Source of the DNA: Nemania diffusa
Taxonomy: Eukaryota > Ascomycota > Sordariomycetes > Xylariales > Xylariaceae
Assembly (NCBI GenBank): GCA_038501195.1
Contig: JBBPUQ010000008.1
Span: 848,001-912,000, forward strand
DNA: 64,000 nt
Reading direction: 5' to 3'
Below, piece by piece: positions 11,509-21,375 of this stretch (within the stretch, counting starts at the first letter, position 1; every line of letters starts with the position of its first letter). The position numbers were made by a program, and so were the translations under genes. The notes under the pieces were generated by a model. It searched no databases and had not been told where the DNA came from. It saw only the letters and a program-made list of their open reading frames with translations.

Positions 11509-12935
11509 ATGTATAAGGACAGAACCTCGACAGAATCCGCTCCAACTTTGGCGGATCTTAGTAATACATTTGTTCTCTCGTCATCGGACTCAGGCTCGAA
11601 CCGGGTTCTTTCTGAGGTCCCCAAGGCCTTGTCAGTCGATCTCTCTAGGCAGCGTAGGGCTCACCTGAAATCTAGAGCTGGCTGTGAAAACTGTAGGAGA
11701 CGCCGGGTCAAAGTAGGTCAACCTAGCAGCACAGTAGCCGTATTGAAATATGAATTGACGCCGGATACGTATAGTGCAGTGAAGAAACACCATGCGCAAA
11801 TTGTCTTCGGAGAGGGGATCGCTGCCACCGTCATGTGCGAAACATCGGCGTAACGTCGATCCCCAAAATGCCAACCCAGGCCTTGAGTTCCGGCTGTAGG
11901 CTGAAAGATACGGCCGTCAATCTCCGCCATATGAAACTGTTTCACCATTTCCAAACAAGCACTCGTCAAACGCTCTTGTGTGGCCAAGAGGCCTGGGATT
12001 ACGTACTGCAGCTCTCATTCGAGTTCGACTATTTAATGGACGCGATACTATGTATTGCAGCGAGGCATCTTTCTATTATTCACCCGGAAGATCCGACGTA
12101 CCGGTCAATAGCAGCCAGTCATTTGTGCCGGGCCTCATCGGGGCTTCGAGACGAGTTGTCTAAAGGCGGGACTTCAATTCACTTCGATGCCTTCCTGGCA
12201 ACATCTATTCTAGTTTATTACGATACGTGGGCTAATGCAGACTACTTCTTACCCCAGCAAAAGGACGAAGCAGTGTCCAGCACATGGATAGACCGCGTCT
12301 TTGAATTTAGTTCTAGCCTGAAGAAGACTCTATTGATCGGATTTGAACGCCCTTGGGAGCAGCCGTCGGTGTTCCGACACTCCCTTATGAAAAACCCTGG
12401 AGACGAGATAAATGCTGTTTTTAAACCAAGCCCCGACAAATTAGCCGAATATGAAAGTTTCTTCTCGTATCATCAGCCTCTTACTATAGAGATGCTGAAT
12501 AAGCTTCCGTCTGATTCTGTAGAGAAAGGCGAAACAAACTCGAGTACCAAGTCAAGTCATGTATTCCCAACACAAGCTGCAGTCAGTCAAGCAGAAGATG
12601 CATATATCCCCGTTGTCCGCCGGCTATGTGTCATTCTCCCCTTCCTCAGCCAGAGCCAATCGTCAGATTCTACTTCTGGCCCTAACCCACCATCCATCCT
12701 GCCCTTATTAGCAAGATTCATCATCTCCTTTCCATTGCTAGGATGGAGTGCCTTTCCTACTTTAATCGAACGCGGTGACTCGCACGCTCTCTTTCTACTC
12801 TACCACTTCTATCGCGCTGTCAGAATGCTCCTACCTCAAAAGGATTGGTGGTGGGCACACAAGCGGGCAGCCGTAGCAGAGGGCGTCTTGCGGGAGTGCC
12901 TGATCAATAAGATAGCTAACCGACCTGAGACATAA
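11509..12935 (+). CDS. Zn2Cys6 transcription factor
   Basis: Two exons, 11509-11712 and 11775-12935, split inside the zinc cluster by a 62-nt intron; 454 residues. Joining them restores GCENCRRRRVK and CSEETPCANCLRRGDRC, an exact C-X2-C-X6-C-X5-C-X2-C-X6-C binuclear cluster at about residues 59-85, preceded by the usual basic RRAHLKSRAG. Downstream, MKLFHHFQTST, a Trp-containing helix, LMDAILCIAARHLS and HLCRASSGLRDELS fit the fungal-specific regulator middle domain (Fungal_trans_2 type). It likely binds DNA as a dimer. Its neighbours make it the natural candidate regulator of the MFS/DUF829/SDR group; this is inference. Related repeats lie on both sides. Confidence 0.9.
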
Positions 12936-13378
12936 CGAAAGCACAAGCCAGGCCGATGCCGCTTGCAGACAAACCAAGAGCAAAAGTAACCGTCATGCCA
13001 GCTTCTCTGGCTGCAGCATAATCGATGTAAATAAGATACTGCAGTGATTAGAAAATAGACGTCTGATTGGTTTAATTGGGTATCTGCATTCTTTAGGTAG
13101 TTAGTACCTGCCTATGCGTTTCCACTTTTTACCGAAAAAGCACCCAAAGGGATAGCCGTATTTTGAACTATTCCCAAATAATCTCGTATCGCCTCATTCG
13201 GCCTAGTGAGTGACACCCGAGATCGAGATTATAACCACGAGAGTAATGTTTGAAAGAGTACCTAATTCACTGAGATCGATGGGATATAAAGCCCGACGTT
13301 ACTCTCTAATTAAACTACCAAGATGTTTACACTTGTAAAATCTCGAGAACAGAGGAGCGCGAGGAGTCGAATGAGAAA
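12936..13378. other. Intergenic with repeat copy 3 and SDR promoter
   Basis: Carries repeat copy 3 and a TATA-like ATATAAA near 13284. That element lies about 95 nt upstream of the SDR start and could serve as its core promoter. Confidence 0.45.
13062..13154 (+). repeat. Short dispersed repeat, copy 3 (longest)
   Basis: Holds all three blocks seen separately elsewhere: TCTGATTGGTTTAAT at the start, TTTCCACTTTTTA at 13119-13131 as in copy 1, and GAAAAAGCACCCAAAGGGAT at the end as in copy 2. It may represent the fullest form of the family. Confidence 0.5.
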
Positions 13379-14510
13379 ATGGTCAACCTCTCAGATATCA
13401 CCGCCTCAAATGAGCGCATTCCATCCGCACTGCCATCTGGCCTCGTAGCCGTCTTCGTGGGTGGCACAAGTGGCGTTGGCGAGCACACTCTGAAGGCGTT
13501 TGCTAAACATGCCCGCGCACCAAAAGTTATCATCGTCGGCCGCTCGCAGGAGGCCGCCAATCGCATTATGAACGAGTGCCGACAGCTCAGCCCCGACGGC
13601 CACTTCGAATTCATAGGTGCCGATGTGAGTTTACTGAAGAACGTCGACGACGTATGTCGCCAGATTCAACAGAAGGTGTCTGCCATCAACTTGCTCTTTG
13701 AATCACAGGGAAGCATGGCATTTGAAGCTGGTACGTTTGACCCCATGTCCGCTCAATCTCTCTTTTTATACAACAATGGGCCATTTGCTAACCATCGCCG
13801 CTAACCCCGTCGTAGAAACCAGCGAAGGTCTCCCAGTCGCTTTCGCACTCTCAGTGCATTCACGGCTGCGCTTCATCACCAACCTACTCCCCCTTCTGCA
13901 GCGAGCCGACTCGTTCCGCCGTGTCGTCAGCGTCGGTGCAGCGACATGCGAGGGCGCCGTCGACCTGAGCAACATCCCAGGCACCGGGTTCCCGCTGATC
14001 AAGTGGCGCAACCAGCTCGCGTCGATCGTGACGTTGCTACTCGAGGAGGTGCAGCGCCAGCGCGCACCAGACGTCGCCTTCGTCCACACCGTCCCAGGCG
14101 TCGTGGAGAGTGGCATCAGGCGCGAGCTAAAGCCGACGCTGCGCATCTCCATAATAATCGCCATCTCGCGGCTCCTGGCGCCCTTCATCAACGTCCCGCC
14201 GTCCGAGAGCGGCGAGCGGCACTTGTTCGCGGCCACGAGCGCCGCGTTCGCCCCCGCTGCCCAGGCGGGTACCCAGTACACCGCCGGTGTGCCTCTGGGC
14301 GGGCTATCGTCGCTACCGTCCGGGCCGTCGAGGGGGACCAACGGGAAGGCGGGGGGCGGCGTGTACTCGATAAGCCCGAAGAACGACACCGCCTCCCCGA
14401 AAGTCGAGGAGGTGCTCCGTGGGTTTAGGGAAGATGGCACCGCTGCGAAGATCTGGGAGGCCATCACTGGCGACTGTGTGAGGATAACGGGGGTGGAATC
14501 CGCTATGTAG
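13379..14510 (+). CDS. SDR-like NAD(P)-binding protein with atypical active site
   Basis: Exons 13379-13730 and 13816-14510, with an 85-nt intron, give 348 residues. The N-terminal Rossmann fold is clear: VFVGGTSGVGEHTLKAFAKH, then VIIVGRSQEAANRI and FIGADVSLLKNVDDVC. The block INLLFESQGSM replaces the usual NNAG region. After the junction, TSEGLP is followed by VHSRLRFITNLLPLL, whereas relatives I recall carry a Tyr-Tyr-Ser-Arg segment there; no YxxxK is visible. The C-terminal half (VPPSESGERHLFAATSAAF, KAGGGVYSI) matches a fungal family often found in metabolite clusters. Catalysis is therefore doubtful or uses other residues. It is the last gene of the group that starts at 6607. Confidence 0.82.
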
Positions 14511-16040
14511 AGTAGAGCTGATATCGAATCAGCAGTCTTCTCGTGCTCAACAAGCGTCGTGCTTGGAAATGGCTGATATAGGCTATCCAGGGATATGTAG
14601 AAACATCAAGTTTACTGGGGGTATAACACCGCGGTTTCCATCATGTTGCAGATTCATTTGCGGATTAATATCAAATGCTTAATAGTGCTGTTTACTGAGA
14701 TTACTATGTATCTATTTCCAAATACATATTGTTGTGCGAAATGCTTGAGCTTTAGACTAATATTGTGCTGTAATTAGCGGCTTGTGTTGAAACGGGGCGT
14801 GAGAAACACACACCGCACTCTAGAGGACTCGCCACGGCCATCTTAATCACTTACAGAAATTTGAGGAGATAAAAACGAGTATTCTAGTAAAGCAATCGTA
14901 TATTCTTGGTGTAGCTAACCCCCGACGAAGTAGCGTACGACCTGTATGTGCCATCTATCTAGGCCACCTGTGTACTGATAAAATCTACGCTCTTCGACTA
15001 GCTAAATGAATAAGAAAAAGACAGACTAGGTCAGGCTGACCTAATCAACATACCCCCTGTAGCCGTGTCGTCCACATTGTCTCCGTGTTCCGTAAACGTT
15101 TAGAGGTAAGTTATAAGGAAAGATCGTTCAAAAGAGGATAATGCTCTCCCTATATCGTAGCACGCTCTTCTCTCTATGCCACTCTTCCTACAGCGCTGCA
15201 CTTCTGTTAGGATTGGATTGAATAACCACTTTTTTTCGTTTTTGCTATTATTGCTCATATCTGGCCTCATGAGTAGCGAGTTAGTCTAGCTAGCTCACGA
15301 GCAGTGACGGGTGGTGCTGCTTGGTGACCCAAGCCTAAGCTAGGGATGTTTCTTACGTGAAGAAGACACATAACAATAACAATCGAGGTTGTAACACTTG
15401 AGTTTGCTCGATTAAGACTTTGCCGACACTACCCATTACTCAAGGTACTACACATGTGACTATTGATGGCCGAATAAGGGATATAATTTGTTATGGTTAC
15501 TAGTAGTACTGATGACAAACAAACGCAAAATATTCATCATAGAAATCGCAACCATCACCTGCAAGCGTGTCACTAGGTTTTAGAACTAGACGCCTACGCT
15601 GCAATCTCTAGCCATAATGGCTACTAAAAGTTTCAGAATAGGCAAACTACCGATATCTGTACGCCAAATTACAAAATATAACATGATATAGCATCAATGT
15701 TTAACGTGGCACTGTTGGTCATTTGCCCGATTTTCCGAAATGAGTCAGTCAATAGTATCAGTATTTCGTGTGAGAATGGTAATACCATCCAACTCGGCAA
15801 TTATGGATTCTTAATCATAGGTGACCGTGTATAATACCATTTACTATAAGTAGCAGTAGATTCTCCTCGAGTGATAGTTGCTCAAAGTCTGATATCAAGT
15901 CTATCCACACCATCCCAGCTATTCAACTCTCGTAGCATTACCAGATAATTGTCGCATCTTCCCTCACTCCGGTAATATACCTCAAAGTCATGTGCATAGG
16001 TACTATTATCAGCCGTACTAATATTCTTTATAGTACAACA
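14511..16040. other. Gene-free AT-rich stretch
   Basis: About 1.5 kb with frequent stops on both strands and no frame of note except a minus-strand shadow of the small gene at 16041. No repeat unit was recognised. Confidence 0.55.
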
Positions 16041-16299
16041 ATGGCACAACAAGTCCAGGCGGATCGCGTACTTGTTAATGATTGTCGGTGGATTAAGCGG
16101 TACCGTCAAGATGGGACTACATACAATAGTCGGGTGGTTGACTGCGGGAAAACAACGTGCAAGTGGTCCGACAAATATGATCCGAGACAAGGTAAGCCCA
16201 AGCGAGTCGCACATAAGAATGCTACTCACACCAATCACAGAGTCCTGCGGCGAATCGGGTAATTCTGATTCAGTCGAGCAGACTGACGCACAACCCTAA
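16041..16299 (+). CDS. Small hypothetical protein, spliced
   Basis: ATG 16041 opens a 50-codon exon ending in CAAG with a strong GTAAGC donor at 16192. A CACAG acceptor ends at 16240, and the second exon (16241-16299) continues in frame to TAA, giving 69 residues. The 49-nt intron has canonical ends. The protein is hydrophilic, with four Cys in exon 1 and exon 2 (DCRW, DCGK, TCKW, SCGE) and an acidic tail; no signal peptide or known domain is seen. It lies 113 nt upstream of the kinase-like gene on the same strand. I do not recognise it; the splice signals and frame are the only support. Confidence 0.45.
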
Positions 16300-16412
16300 G
16301 ACACACAAGGCGGATTTTATTGTCTAGCTAATAGATACAAATACACGTGCTGCCTTGCCCACTAAAAACTTGACCTGTCTCTTGTGTAACCCTTGATCTA
16401 TACGAGCTCGTG

Positions 16413-17192
16413 ATGGAATTTGTAACGTCTTCGGAAGTATGGAAAGGCGAGAAAGAAGATCTCGCCTTTGATCATGTTGGGGTGATACTGCGCCAGGGTT
16501 CACGTTATTACTTTGCCCGACAGGATGACCGGCATGCCTCAATCAAGGTAGAAAACCTCACACCTGAAGAAATCCCGCATACATACATGTATGCGCCATT
16601 CCCCGCTGGGTTAACTCAAGTACCGGACCCTTTGCCCGCAAATATATATCTTAAGCGGGCCAACTTGCTCGACTACCACCCTGAAATTCATAAAGACGGA
16701 GTCAGCGGCTGCGATGTCTTGCTAGAGGAGGCCAAGATCTACGAGACACTGCGCCTGCATCCTCACAAAAATATCGCACGATACTACGGCTGCCTAGTAG
16801 AGGAGGGCAATTTTCATGCCCTATGCCTCGAGCAATATCCTGCGACTCTCAAGGATCGGCAGAGTGACTTATCGGTGGCGGAGAAGACACGCATAATGCA
16901 AGAAATACGGGATGCTGTTGCACATCTGCACAGCCTGGGCCTAGTACATAATGACCTGAAACCTAATAACATCATGATTACCGACGACGGCACTGCAATC
17001 TTGATTGATTTCGACTCATGCCGCCCTACAGGGGAGCTCATGGGCGTGAAGGGCTCAACACCAGGCTGGGAGGTGATTACAGACTACGCAGTGCCTGAAA
17101 ATGACCTACAACTCTTGGATATGATTGAAAGGTCTCTACTTGGAGATTCGGCTACCGAGACTGTACATCCCATTACTTTGTCACAAGACTAA
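16413..17192 (+). CDS. Fungal protein-kinase-like protein (short form)
   Basis: Single exon, 259 residues from ATG 16413. The first about 75 residues lack a glycine-rich loop. The remainder shows kinase motifs: LEEAKIYETLRLHPHKNIARYYGC (C-helix region), the catalytic loop LVHNDLKPNNIMI with HxD, K and N in place, then LIDFDSC where DFG is expected, and KGSTPGWEV in the activation segment. A possible substrate-lobe remnant, PENDLQLLDMIERSLLG, ends the chain. The family is common and expanded in Pezizomycotina. Asp is kept in DFD, so metal binding is possible, but the missing P-loop and short C-lobe leave activity open. The next gene on either side is unrelated. Confidence 0.78.
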   Translation: MEFVTSSEVWKGEKEDLAFDHVGVILRQGSRYYFARQDDRHASIKVENLTPEEIPHTYMYAPFPAGLTQVPDPLPANIYLKRANLLDYHPEIHKDGVSGCDVLLEEAKIYETLRLHPHKNIARYYGCLVEEGNFHALCLEQYPATLKDRQSDLSVAEKTRIMQEIRDAVAHLHSLGLVHNDLKPNNIMITDDGTAILIDFDSCRPTGELMGVKGSTPGWEVITDYAVPENDLQLLDMIERSLLGDSATETVHPITLSQD

Positions 17193-18802
17193 TGAATCCC
17201 CCGTACATACAGAGGTAGTCCACACCCCCAAGAAAGCGTGGCTAGTATCCGTTGGAACATGGTTGCGGCTCGAGCTACCTCCGACGAATGACGCACGCCT
17301 GTGTGGTATTGCTGCATTATTATGCGAGTGCTATGGGAATCACAAGTTTTGTCGTGCATTAAATCTCATGCTCCCTGCCTTTACTCCCTTTGCAGTTGAT
17401 GGAACACACTGTGGCGAGGATTCTTGTACGCTATCCTTCGTAATACCCACAAAGTAAACAAATGCAAGTCCGAGTTCTTCTTGGAAGATAGCAAATCGAA
17501 TTACTCGTCACCAACCGCGCGTACCTCACTAGGTCTCTCCCACAATCCTCCCCAGTGAACCATATCCGATCCCATGTGTGTCTCGTGGCCACTTCTCTAA
17601 ACGACCTCTGGTGTGACATTAGAACCTTTCGATATAGACTCAATACTATGAGTGTCAGCCGGTTTTGACGGGAAAATCTCAACGTTTCTGTAGTATTCTC
17701 GTCGCAAGTCTCAGTTTCTCACCGGATCGCTGTATGCCAAAGGCCGGAGAGGAATCCCCCCCTTTTGTGTGCGTGTTTAAACTGTGGCTAGGAGAATAAG
17801 CGTTCCCAGCAACAAAAGCAAATGCAAATAATTTGACGTTTTTAATAACTTACGAGGGTTTTAATATATAAGAAGCCTTAGACTTGACGGCAACGGCCCA
17901 GTATCAAAGAAACCCGCTGGGCTGAAGATAAAAAAGGAGGGTTGTTGAAGTAGCACTAGTCGCGGCATATCTCGTCACATTGACCTGCTGGATTCTCATC
18001 TACATCTTTTGGTGTCACTCTAATCATCCTAATCATCCAGCTTTCATGTGCGTATTAAATTACTCCCGCGGCGTGTCCTGTTCAAGCAGATAAATCAATT
18101 ATTAATATACACTGCCACACTCCCGCTAGTCGTTGTTACATCTCACGTAATAACACGCAGGCTGCGTCTTCCATTCATATGCACGCTTCCAGGTGCAGAC
18201 ACGTTACAACATTGGGCTTTCTCTGTTATCAATCTTGCCTAACTATCGCGAAATTTAACCCTAGAGTAAATAGGATGCTTGGTGGCAACTGGGCCGTTGT
18301 TTTTCGCTACCAGGATTAACTTTGAGAAGTTGCTAAGCTTTTCAAAACAAACCCCGAAAATACGGATAACATAAGCAAGGCCATCTGGCGGGATTTGCAT
18401 TATGAGTCACCGGAAAAGATTCCATAGAGATACCAAACCAGTAGGGCTTCTTAGTCTACGCAACGGAAAGTGGTCAGTAACACTGTATCATCCATGCAGC
18501 CCTACGATATTTCCTGGAATCAAGCCACATCGAACGCTTGACAATGTCATGTCGACGATAGGGCGTACATGGTAACGCCATGACAAAGCATCTTAGAAAC
18601 GTATCGAGATTGTAATCAACAGCTATAGCCACCATTCAAGCAGTAATTATAGTATATATAGATTGATCATGATAGGCAATAGACAAGAGATCACAAGCAT
18701 AAGATAGAGTAGTCTCGTTAACCTTCTTCATTATTTGTCTCGCTACAATTTCCTGCAAACCGTGAGCTTGATTAAATCTGAATCACCAAACAATAAATTA
18801 CA
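17193..18802. other. Intergenic, no supported gene
   Basis: Contains scattered frames of up to 110 codons without features. The right end carries a TATA-like AGTATATATAG at 18651-18661, about 145 nt before the PEP-mutase-like start. Confidence 0.5.
18651..18661 (+). promoter_or_regulatory. Putative TATA element of the PEP-mutase-like gene
   Basis: AGTATATATAG lies about 145 nt upstream of ATG 18803, at a distance that allows a 5' leader of about 100 nt. Supported only by sequence and position. Confidence 0.35.
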
Positions 18803-19570
18803 ATGGCCACCCGAAACGCAACCTCCAAGTTCTTCAAGTCGCTTCATCAGCGGCCCAACAAGCCCCTGGTCCTACCCAACGTATGGGACATCCTCAGCGC
18901 CCGCGCAGTCGCCGAACTCCCAACAAGCGAGGCGCTCGCAACGACCAGCTTCTCCGTCGCGCACGCCGCCGGGCTCAGCGACGAGGAGCTGACGCTCGAC
19001 CTGAACCTAGCAGCTATCCGGGGCATCGCAGGCGTGGCCGCCGAGTTCAAGAAGCCGCTGACGGTCGACATCCAAGACGCGTACGGGCCTGACCTCGAGA
19101 AGGCCATCGACGCGCTGATCGACCTCGGCGTCGCCGGCGTCAACCTCGAGGACTGCGAGCTCGCGACCGGGAACCTATACGACATCGACGAGGCCTCGTC
19201 GCGCATCGCGCGCGTCCTCGCGGCCGCCGCGCGGCGGGGCGTGCCGGACTTCGTGGTCAACGCGCGCTGCGACGCCTTGACGAAAGGGTGGTCTGTGGAC
19301 GAAGTCCTGGTGCGCGGGAAGCGGTATCTTGCTGCCGGCGCGACCACTGTCTTCGTGTGGGGAGGCAAGCGAGGCGTCGCGAGAGGGGAGGTCGAGCGCA
19401 TGGTGGCGGGGTTTGATGGTCGATTGGCTGTGCTGGCGGTGATGACGCCTGAGGGACTCACTGTTGAGCAGCTGGCTGAAATTGGCGTTGCTAGGATCAG
19501 TATTGGCCCAACGCTCATGTTTGCTGCTTTGAAGACATTGCGCCAGGAGGCGAGTAAGCTGCTGGGATGA
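18803..19570 (+). CDS. Isocitrate lyase/PEP phosphonomutase superfamily protein
   Basis: Single exon, 255 residues, GC-rich and clearly codon-biased. The TIM-barrel signatures of the ICL/PEPM family appear in order: LPNVWDILSARAV (strand 1), TTSFSVAHAAGLSDEE, KPLTVDIQDAYG with the metal-binding Asp pair, GVAGVNLEDCE with the NLED Glu, PDFVVNARCDALTKG with the NARxD motif, AGATTVFVWGG, and ARISIGPTLMFAALKTL. The KxKCGH motif of true isocitrate lyases is missing, so this is the PEP mutase/carboxyvinyl-carboxyphosphonate-mutase branch. Fungal members are mostly uncharacterised C-C or P-C bond enzymes, including oxaloacetate hydrolase-like forms. The substrate cannot be told. Confidence 0.9.
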   Translation: MATRNATSKFFKSLHQRPNKPLVLPNVWDILSARAVAELPTSEALATTSFSVAHAAGLSDEELTLDLNLAAIRGIAGVAAEFKKPLTVDIQDAYGPDLEKAIDALIDLGVAGVNLEDCELATGNLYDIDEASSRIARVLAAAARRGVPDFVVNARCDALTKGWSVDEVLVRGKRYLAAGATTVFVWGGKRGVARGEVERMVAGFDGRLAVLAVMTPEGLTVEQLAEIGVARISIGPTLMFAALKTLRQEASKLLG

Positions 19571-21375
19571 ACATGGTCCCGTCATACTCGTTACACGACC
19601 CCCGAGAGAATATCTAAGTAGCCCTAGTTACACCGCCGAGACTGTTACTAAAAGGTGTTCTACTTCTTGAGCTTCACTTCATACGTGTCATATAATCAAT
19701 ACGATGCTTCTTCGTGACTTATCACGAGAGGTGCTAATACATACCATTGTATACACCTCGGCCCCCTTTAAGTCCGAATATATATGGCGCAAAGGTTATT
19801 TACCTACTGTTTCACCGGAAATCGCTACTGAGAAATCACATCAGCTACTTAATTCAAAGCCTAGTTTGTTATAATCTAATTAACCTCAACGCAGCACGTA
19901 ACTATAAGTACACCCCGGACATTTACAGCAATTTTCCATTAGGGTATGATCAAACTATGCGTGGGTTTAGGTATATAGGTAGCCGACGGATAAGGCGGGG
20001 CTCATTGATCCTTGAGTTTTCTTATATATTAGATATATAGCTAGATAGCAGGGCTTCTATACTTATTCAAGTGATTTACCATGACGTTTTCAGTATGTTC
20101 TCAGGTAGCTACGCAATTATCATCCCAGCCTCTAGGGCGCAGAGTGTGTTTTGCACGATTTGTCTCAATGATTAGGCGATGTATAAGGGGTTCGTTTTAA
20201 GTAGTTGACGCGCTTTAAAACACCTTGTAAAACTAGAACTCTAATTCATTTCAATTAGATACGCAAGACTTTTCTCTACCAAAGCCACAACATCCACAAT
20301 TAATGCAAAGAGCACGCGAAATTTCCAGGCCTAGATCGGCAGCTATTACCAGCCATAGCTACGTATAACTATAGATGAGCAAACCCCCAGATTAATAGGT
20401 TTCTATTTTTATATAGCAATGTCTTAGTATACTGTATAGTATTAGAATTCTATTCGTTCATACTAGCAATGAAAGTAACCTTGCGAGTAGAGTTTTATGA
20501 GTTTTTTCTAACAGACGATGCGCGATTCATAAATCGCCTCAGGGGTGAACTTCCACCCCTTAGGCCCCTGAGATGGTTATTCAATAATAGTTAAATATAT
20601 ACATAAATATTCAAATACAAGAAGTTCGATTACAATATCAATATATCTACTACATAAACAAGGCCGTAGGCCCACCGACGACTCCAATGTCCATTTTATA
20701 AATGTGTCGCAGTGTAAACGGCGAGTGCGTACAACCAACTTTAGGCAGGCCATCTAGTTCCCGACTTGACAGCGTCCTGTCTTGTCGCACCTTAAGTTAA
20801 TTGTTATTTTACTAATCAGAAAAATAGAATGTAACTGCGGAGAGCTAACGAGACAGTATATTTGAATTTAATTGACGATTGCATGTTGCATTGAGAATTG
20901 GCATATCAAAGAGTCCGAGTAAACTGGGTATATAGGTGGAACTCTCACGATATGACCTCAAGTCACATAATACTGGAGCCAAAAAACTAGTAATGCCAGA
21001 ATTTCCAAATTTTATACAAGGGTCTAAGTGGGCATCTTTTAGGCAGCACTCGATGGGTATGGTATGATGGGAATAATAGGCGAACCCGAAAGCGGTAGTT
21101 CGTTGCTCTTGCCAAGTACTGCAGGCGTGTAAGTGCGTCGCATATGCATGCATGTCACCATTTTGTATTGTCTGGAGCAAAATTAGGTTATACCGGAGGG
21201 CCAACGGAGCCGGTGGGCACGGATGAGCTTGTCGTCCTTCTCTCCAGCTCTAGCAACGTTAATATTAGTTGTAATAGTACTCTGCAACACGTTCTAAACC
21301 TTTATGACATTGAGACATCTTCGTTGCATTGTTCTTCCGATAGGGCCGGGTGGTACACTCCATCTATAGAGCGCA
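19571..21375. other. Intergenic, no supported gene
   Basis: AT-rich, about 1.8 kb. Frames of 97-119 codons exist on both strands but have AT-biased, unstructured composition. An upstream exon of the membrane-protein gene could lie in 21144-21375, but I found no junction I trust. Confidence 0.45.
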
